Assembly (NCBI GenBank): GCA_902489375.1
Contig: CABTZP010000006.1
Location: 1 to 24,637 of the forward strand
From: an uncultured Tissierellia bacterium
GTDB lineage: Bacteria > Bacillota > Clostridia > Tissierellales > Peptoniphilaceae
DNA length: 24,637 nt
Reading direction: 5' to 3'
The notes below the pieces were generated by a model. The model made no database searches and was not told where the DNA came from. It was given only the letters and a program-made list of their open reading frames with translations. The position numbers and the translations under genes are program-made. This document shows positions 20,676-24,637 of the stretch, piece by piece. Each line of letters begins with the position of its first letter. Position 1 is the stretch's first letter.

Positions 20676-22300
20676 TAATTATACCCTTTCACACTGCGGA
20701 AGGCTTCGGCTAAATCCTTCCGGCCATTAAAAACACGGGCATGGGTTAACTTTGCGAGGTTTTTGAGTTCTTTTTCGTTGGCATTGCCAAACTGGATCGA
20801 AAAAATCGGAATATCAAGCCCATAGGATTGATAAATTTGTGCGAACTGATCAAAATTCATGTTTCCATTGGCCTTTCCGTCAGTCAGAAGAACAATGGCT
20901 GGGGAATAATTCTCGCATAGGTGAGAAACCTTGCTCATTTCCTCCATGGCCTTTGCTGTGGCTTCATAAAGGGCAGTTCCTCCGCCTACCGAGGTTTTTT
21001 CAGCCAGGGAAGCCAGGTTGGAAAGATCAGCGCCTTCAGCGGACTGAACGTCCATCACAAAGCTGGAAAAGGGGATAAAGAGGGTTTGATCCCGGTCGCT
21101 CCCAAGGAGCATATTTTCTTTTGCTCTTTCAGGAATCCAAACATCCTGGATCGCGCGGATCATTTCCGCATTTCCCACCCCCTCCATGGAACCGGAATAA
21201 TCCAGGACATAGGCGGTATAGGCTGGCTTTTTAAAAGAGGTCTGATAAAGCGAGAGAGCCTCTTCAATTACTGAAATTTGCGGAAGACGAATGGGAGATA
21301 GGGTGCGGTCAACATCAATGCCCCATTCTTTCTTGTATTGGCTGCGGTTTTTATCGGCGACTTTCCCGTAGGCATTTCGTTTTCCGGTACTTTCAATAAA
21401 GGATTGGCCCTGATCGGAAAGGATATCATTTTGAAATGAAAGGAAGCACTGTTCTTTTTTGGGCTTGCCGTGATCGACATAAGCCAAAGGAGAGTCGGAA
21501 ATGGAAAGGCCATCAATCGGGTAGATAGCATAAAGCGGCTCTTTTCCCTGCTTTTCCAATGCTTGATTGGTTTGGATAATCAGCTGTTCGTAATTGACCA
21601 TCGCGTCGTAATTTCCCATCAGAAAAAGATCGACCAGCCAGTTGGAGGAACCGGAAGAGCGATTGACACCGGAAAGCAGGTGGGTAATTTTTTTCTGTAG
21701 GGAAGGATCCAAAAGATCTTCGCTCGTCAGGCCGCCTTGAGGATTTTTCGAAAGAGAGGTTAAAAAAGCCAGATAAGCGGATGCGCCGGAATTCGACTGG
21801 GTTGCGGAGGTCATAGCAAAGCGGAGTTTCCCATCGGCGATGGCTTTTGAAATTTCTTCTATAGTAATGTCATTGCGGCCGACATAACCTAATTCTTCAG
21901 CCAATGATTTGCGAATGCCAAAGATGACTGGGGTCAGGGCGACGGTTTTTGTATGTTTTAACAAATGGTCTTTGTCGCCCATTTCAAGCCAAATTGAAGA
22001 GGCAGGCCAAAGGGCATCATAAGAAGGATTTCCCGACTCCAGCATTCGCATAATGTCCAAAGAACCCATATAATCAATATGGACTGGATAACCCGTTTTT
22101 TTTGAGAAGGCTTCTACTAGAGGCTCAAGGACCTTGTTTTCTGACCCGGCAGCAATGGTAAATGCTTCTCCTTTCCCGCTTTGAGTAGTAAAGCCTTTTC
22201 CCGAGGCTTTTTCATCGCTCTTTTCTCCGCCTCCGCAGGCAGAGAGCATGAGAAGGAGACCGACAAAAAAGAGGGGAAGAAGACGTCGGATTTTTAGCAT
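20675..22300 (-). CDS. Lipoprotein fusing a solute-binding domain to a von Willebrand A domain
   Basis: A 541-residue surface lipoprotein. The signal peptide ends in the lipobox LSAC (Cys22), followed by a Gly/Ser/Lys linker. Residues about 45 to 330 form a type 2 solute-binding fold (SBP_bac_11-like): IAAGSENKVLEPLVEAF, YMGSLDIMRML, WPASS and SNSGASAYLAFL. Residues about 360 to 540 form a VWA domain with a complete metal site: DYSGSM (367 to 372, DxSxS), Thr442 in GGGTALY and Asp474 in LLTDG. It should bind a divalent cation and a partner protein. AGGAGG lies 7 nt before the ATG. It is first in the four-gene operon with the XpaC, second SBP-like and TelA proteins, which suggests a surface sensor or assembly factor. 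Confidence 0.85.
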   Translation of the reverse strand: MLKIRRLLPLFFVGLLLMLSACGGGEKSDEKASGKGFTTQSGKGEAFTIAAGSENKVLEPLVEAFSKKTGYPVHIDYMGSLDIMRMLESGNPSYDALWPASSIWLEMGDKDHLLKHTKTVALTPVIFGIRKSLAEELGYVGRNDITIEEISKAIADGKLRFAMTSATQSNSGASAYLAFLTSLSKNPQGGLTSEDLLDPSLQKKITHLLSGVNRSSGSSNWLVDLFLMGNYDAMVNYEQLIIQTNQALEKQGKEPLYAIYPIDGLSISDSPLAYVDHGKPKKEQCFLSFQNDILSDQGQSFIESTGKRNAYGKVADKNRSQYKKEWGIDVDRTLSPIRLPQISVIEEALSLYQTSFKKPAYTAYVLDYSGSMEGVGNAEMIRAIQDVWIPERAKENMLLGSDRDQTLFIPFSSFVMDVQSAEGADLSNLASLAEKTSVGGGTALYEATAKAMEEMSKVSHLCENYSPAIVLLTDGKANGNMNFDQFAQIYQSYGLDIPIFSIQFGNANEKELKNLAKLTHARVFNGRKDLAEAFRSVKGYN

Positions 22301-22364
22301 GTCTATTACCTCCTGGATTGTTTCTCAAGAAAAAGAAAGACCTTAAGTCCTTCTATGTATTATT

Positions 22365-22370
22365 ATTATA
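22365..22370 (-). promoter_or_regulatory. Likely -10 element for the SBP-VWA/XpaC/TelA operon
   Basis: A perfect TATAAT on the minus strand lies 65 nt before the start codon. At 17-nt spacing the -35 position reads CAGCGA, which is poor, so the promoter may need an activator or use another sigma factor. Confidence 0.4.
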
Positions 22371-22467
22371 GCCGAAGTCGATAAAAATCGCTGGAATTAG
22401 AAGGGGCAGAAGTGCGAAAAAACGTGCAATTTTAAACATTTTTCAAAGATTTTACAGAAAATTTTCC

Positions 22468-22497
22468 TTGCTTTTACAAGTCGGGATTTTGTAAAAT
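22468..22497 (+). promoter_or_regulatory. Promoter of the thioesterase gene with embedded inverted repeat
   Basis: TTGCTT (22468 to 22473), an 18-nt spacer and TAAAAT (22492 to 22497) form the promoter. A perfect 8-bp inverted repeat, TTTTACAA (22472 to 22479) and TTGTAAAA (22489 to 22496) with a 9-nt centre, fills the spacer and is well placed for a repressor. Confidence 0.5.
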
Positions 22498-22557
22498 TTA
22501 TGAAAAGTTATTCTTTAAAAAAATTATTCATAAAGAAAGAAAAACAAAAAGGGGAAA

Positions 22558-22980
22558 ATGATGAAAAAAGAAAAATTGGTCAGCTATCATTTTATAAAAG
22601 GTGAAGATTTGAACCATCACGGGACCTTATTCGCCGGCCGGGCCGCGGAATGGTTCGTGGAAACGGGCCTGATGACAACTTCATTTTATGTTCCTGCGGA
22701 TCATATCGTCATGGTCAATATTCATCAAATGAGCTTTTATCAGCCCATCCATCTGGGGGATTTAATCCGCTGTACAGGAGAAGTCGTCTTTGCTGGACGA
22801 ACCAGCTTTATGACCTATATTTGCTTTGAGGTTCAGGGAGAAATTCGGGTCGAGGGCTTTATCCGCTATGTCAATGTTGATGAGAAGGGGAAGTCCTTTC
22901 CTCATCAGATTGAGCTGGATCTTACGGACCCACAGACTCAAGCGCTTAACCAAAAGGCAAGAAAACTTTTGGAAAAATAG
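22558..22980 (+). CDS. Hotdog-fold acyl-CoA thioesterase
   Basis: A 140-residue single hotdog domain. LNHHGTLFAGRAAEWFVETG carries the conserved N/H-x-x-G-T-L-F-x-G motif at the start of the central helix, where the acidic residue (Asp or Glu) activates water in YciA/BFIT-type thioesterases. VNIHQMSFYQPIHLGDLIRC and the FMTYICFEV strand complete the sheet. It would hydrolyse an acyl-CoA to free acid and CoA in the cytoplasm; chain length is not predictable. AAGGGG upstream and the double ATG at 22558 and 22561 make either Met possible. It stands alone, divergent from the SBP-VWA operon and convergent with thiM. Confidence 0.85.
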   Translation: MMKKEKLVSYHFIKGEDLNHHGTLFAGRAAEWFVETGLMTTSFYVPADHIVMVNIHQMSFYQPIHLGDLIRCTGEVVFAGRTSFMTYICFEVQGEIRVEGFIRYVNVDEKGKSFPHQIELDLTDPQTQALNQKARKLLEK

Positions 22981-23021
22981 GGAAGAAAAAGAGCCGGTTC
23001 TTTTTCGGCATCTATTTATTA

Positions 23022-23044
23022 TCAGGATGTTTTCCTGAATCCTT
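23022..23044. terminator. Weak hairpin between the thioesterase and thiM
   Basis: TCAGGA (23022 to 23027) pairs with TCCTGA (23033 to 23038) around a 5-nt loop, followed by ATCCTTTT on the plus strand. It is short and its T-run is offset. An A/T-rich stem at about 22985 to 23006 could add to it. Confidence 0.4.
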
Positions 23045-23860
23045 TTACAGGGCCTCCAGACGGATTTGATCTGTCCAGGCATGGTCCTGTCGCATTTGGC
23101 AAAGTTCTTCCAGAAGTCGGGTCCGGAAGGAGAAAAGGTCGGGGGATCCTTCCGCCCGCTCTGCGCTGATATTAAGAAGTGAGACAGCGCCGATGGCGGA
23201 TAAAAGCGGATCCAGCCCCCTCGCCATAAGCACCGCGCTGAGGGCGCCGACAATATCGCCGGTGCCGGTGATCCAATCCAGCTGGGGACATCCATTTTTC
23301 AAAAGAAAAAAAGAATCCGGACCGGCGACCAGATCGACCTCCCCTGTGGCAAGGTAAATTTTACCCGACTCCCGGGCCATCTTTTTCAAGGCACCAGAAA
23401 GCTCTTTTTGGCTTTTTTTCTCCTTATCTTCACCGGCGACATCAACGCCTCCCGCCCTGGTTTTTAGCCGGCAGAGGGCCCTCATCTCACTGTAATTTCC
23501 CTTGATCAGATCAGGGCCTTCTCGAAGAATATCCTCAATTGTTTTTCTCCGAAAAGCGGAAGCGCCAATTCCGACGCAGTCGATCACAACCGGTTTTTTT
23601 TCCTGAAGAGAGATGTTTGCTGCGATTTTCATTCCCTCTGCCCGAATCGGGGTCAGCTGTCCGGTGTTGAGAAAAAGACTCTGACAGGATCTTGCGATTT
23701 CCTCCATTTCTTGGGGAGCATAGGCCATAAAGGGTTTGGCTCCGGAAAAAAGGATCAGATTTGCTAATAGTTCGCTGGTAATATCATTGGTAATACAATG
23801 AATCAAAGGGGCCTTTTCGGACTGGAAGGCTTCTTGGATTTTTTTGATGTTGATCTGCAT
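23045..23860 (-). CDS. thiM: Hydroxyethylthiazole kinase
   Basis: A 271-residue ribokinase-fold enzyme that phosphorylates 4-methyl-5-(2-hydroxyethyl)thiazole in thiamine salvage. Key motifs: HCITNDIT (21 to 28; HCITN is diagnostic), GAKPFMAYAPQEMEEI, NTGQLT (65 to 70), VIDCVGIGAS (92 to 101), IKGNYSEM (119 to 126) and ITGTGDIVGAL (197 to 207). The GTG-D position (Asp202) is Cys in the B. subtilis enzyme as I recall, while Asp is the usual catalytic base in ribokinases. A central acidic/basic insertion (AGEDKEKKSQKE) is surface-like. GGAGG precedes the ATG. There are no thiD, thiE or thiamine transporter genes nearby and no TPP riboswitch is visible upstream. Confidence 0.9.
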   Translation of the reverse strand: MQINIKKIQEAFQSEKAPLIHCITNDITSELLANLILFSGAKPFMAYAPQEMEEIARSCQSLFLNTGQLTPIRAEGMKIAANISLQEKKPVVIDCVGIGASAFRRKTIEDILREGPDLIKGNYSEMRALCRLKTRAGGVDVAGEDKEKKSQKELSGALKKMARESGKIYLATGEVDLVAGPDSFFLLKNGCPQLDWITGTGDIVGALSAVLMARGLDPLLSAIGAVSLLNISAERAEGSPDLFSFRTRLLEELCQMRQDHAWTDQIRLEAL

Positions 23861-23931
23861 GATGGAAAACCTCCGATTTTTATCCCCGTAAAGAAGCGGA
23901 AAAGAGCACGAATCACTCTTATTTTTACAGG

Positions 23932-23948
23932 TTAGCAGATATTGCTAA
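23932..23948. promoter_or_regulatory. Palindrome between divergent thiM and DJ-1 family genes
   Basis: TTAGCA and TGCTAA form a perfect 6-bp inverted repeat with a 5-nt centre (GATAT). It lies in the 207-nt divergent gap, where TTTACA at about 23924 could be a -35 for the plus strand. A dimeric regulator site for one or both genes is possible. Confidence 0.35.
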
Positions 23949-23970
23949 GGCCCGCAAAAAGGAAGAGAAA

Positions 23971-24114
23971 ATGGGACCTGACTTACCGAATTTCCGGAGA
24001 AGGAGTAAAATCGGTAAAGAAGTGAAGTCGATGATTGAAAGTTTGAAAAATGGACAGGAGGAAAAAAATGTCGCAAGTGGTCGTTTTTATTGCCGATGGA
24101 ACAGAAGAATGTGA
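23971..24114 (+). CDS. Possible small basic ORF (47 aa) leading into the DJ-1 family gene
   Basis: ATG at 23971 has AAGGA 7 nt upstream. The 47 residues are basic and begin MGPDLPNFRRRSKIGKEV, with KSMIESLKNGQEEKN following; the last third overlaps the DJ-1 gene in another frame. I recognise no family. It may be a leader peptide, a tail of a lost gene (the frame is open back to about 23865), or chance. Confidence 0.2.
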   Translation: MGPDLPNFRRRSKIGKEVKSMIESLKNGQEEKNVASGRFYCRWNRRM

Positions 24115-24637
24115 AGCCATTACCATAGTAGATTTACTGCGAAGGGCAGGGATTGATTTAATAACTTGCGCTGTGAAGGAAGGGGGCGAGAAGACGATCC
24201 TCAGCGCCCATCAGCTGCTCCTGACCTGTGATGAATCGATTACAAGCTATGTTCCGGCTGAGGAAGAATATTTGATTATTCCCGGGGGCATGGGCGGAGT
24301 CAACACCATGAAAAAGAGTGAGAAGCTTTCTCAGATTCTTTTAAGGCAGGCAAAGGAAAACCGAGGACTGGCCGCAATCTGCGCGGGACCTACCGTTCTT
24401 GGAGGCCTCGGCCTGCTTGAGGGGAAAAAAGCAACCTGTTATCCGGGATGTGAGAATGATCTGGACAGGGGAGCGATTTACAAAAAAGAGGGGGTGATTT
24501 CCGATGGCAATATCATTACCGGAGAGGCCCTGGGCTCAGCGATTCCCTTTGCCCTTTGCATAATCAGCCGGATGAAGGGTGAAAATCTCGCGCGAAAAAT
24601 TGCCGATCAGATCGTATGCCGGCTTCTGCTTGAAAAA
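24068..24637 (+). CDS. DJ-1/PfpI family protein, running off the right edge
   Basis: 190 codons are open from ATG 24068 to the last base, without a stop. GTEECEAITIVDLLRRAGI at 11 to 29 holds the conserved acidic residue (Glu16), YLIIPGGMGGVNTM follows, and the nucleophile elbow AAICAGPTVLGGLGLL carries Cys105. These are the DJ-1/YajL subgroup features, linked to oxidative-stress protection and glyoxalase or deglycase activity (debated). CYPGCENDL after the elbow is also typical. The family is about 180 to 190 residues, so almost the whole gene is here and only the last few residues may be missing. AGGAGG lies 7 nt before the ATG. Confidence 0.9.
   Translation, partial: MSQVVVFIADGTEECEAITIVDLLRRAGIDLITCAVKEGGEKTILSAHQLLLTCDESITSYVPAEEEYLIIPGGMGGVNTMKKSEKLSQILLRQAKENRGLAAICAGPTVLGGLGLLEGKKATCYPGCENDLDRGAIYKKEGVISDGNIITGEALGSAIPFALCIISRMKGENLARKIADQIVCRLLLEK

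Noticed and set aside
22762..23295. A 177-codon minus-strand open frame spanning the thioesterase and thiM ends
   Set aside because: It crosses two confidently assigned genes and has no family features; it is a shadow frame.
23861..23970. TPP riboswitch upstream of thiM
   Set aside because: The conserved CUGAGA and ACCUGAUC-type elements are not present on the minus strand of this gap.

Overview
The window reads as chromosomal DNA of a low-to-moderate GC Bacillota (Firmicutes), most likely an anaerobic Clostridia/Tissierellia-type bacterium. The reasons are strong AGGAGG-type ribosome sites, TTGACA/TATAAT promoters, lipoproteins with a Gram-positive style lipobox, and families common in that group (TraX-like protein, XpaC/TelA, DUF2254, MepA-like MATE, AmmeMemoRadiSam). 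I cannot name the species. There are no rRNA or tRNA genes, CRISPR arrays or intact insertion sequences.

Region 1 (1 to about 4900) is a composition mosaic of accessory genes and debris. It begins with a GC-rich block: a methyltransferase cut by the window edge, an internally deleted and frameshifted remnant of an ATC-hydrolase family gene, a tiny membrane ORF and an intact ATC-hydrolase family gene. A membrane-anchored methyltransferase follows, then a small ORF with an in-frame amber stop, an AT-rich alpha/beta hydrolase, an AT-rich TraX-family gene, and a decayed azlC fragment on the minus strand.

Region 2 (4900 to 11700) carries housekeeping and stress genes: three of them are a GNAT, a MATE exporter (minus) and a second GNAT behind a structured leader. 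After these come a diacylglycerol/lipid kinase, a DUF2254 membrane protein (minus), a fused MsrA-MsrB repair enzyme and a 70-residue single-pass membrane protein antisense to the msrAB end.

Region 3 (11630 to 14790) is a metal-uptake operon: a Fur/Zur-type regulator behind a consensus promoter overlapped by a near-perfect Fur-family operator, then a metal-binding lipoprotein, an ABC ATPase and an ABC-3 permease. Zinc is the most likely metal, with manganese or iron possible. A third GNAT (minus) converges on it.

Region 4 (15417 to 17784) encodes the AmmeMemoRadiSam system: a MEMO1-like/AMMECR1 fusion followed, with an 8-nt overlap, by the partner radical SAM enzyme. The pathway is widely conserved and its biochemical role is unclear.

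Region 5 (17781 to 22300, minus) is the most interesting locus. It is a tight four-gene operon: a lipoprotein fusing a solute-binding fold to a von Willebrand A domain with a complete MIDAS, an XpaC-family membrane protein, a second membrane-anchored solute-binding-fold protein, and a TelA-family protein. There is no ABC permease or ATPase beside it, so it looks like a surface-to-cytoplasm sensing or remodelling complex rather than a transporter.

Region 6 (22468 to the end) holds a hotdog acyl-CoA thioesterase, a solitary hydroxyethylthiazole kinase (thiM, minus) with Asp in the usual Cys position, and a DJ-1/PfpI family gene running off the right edge.
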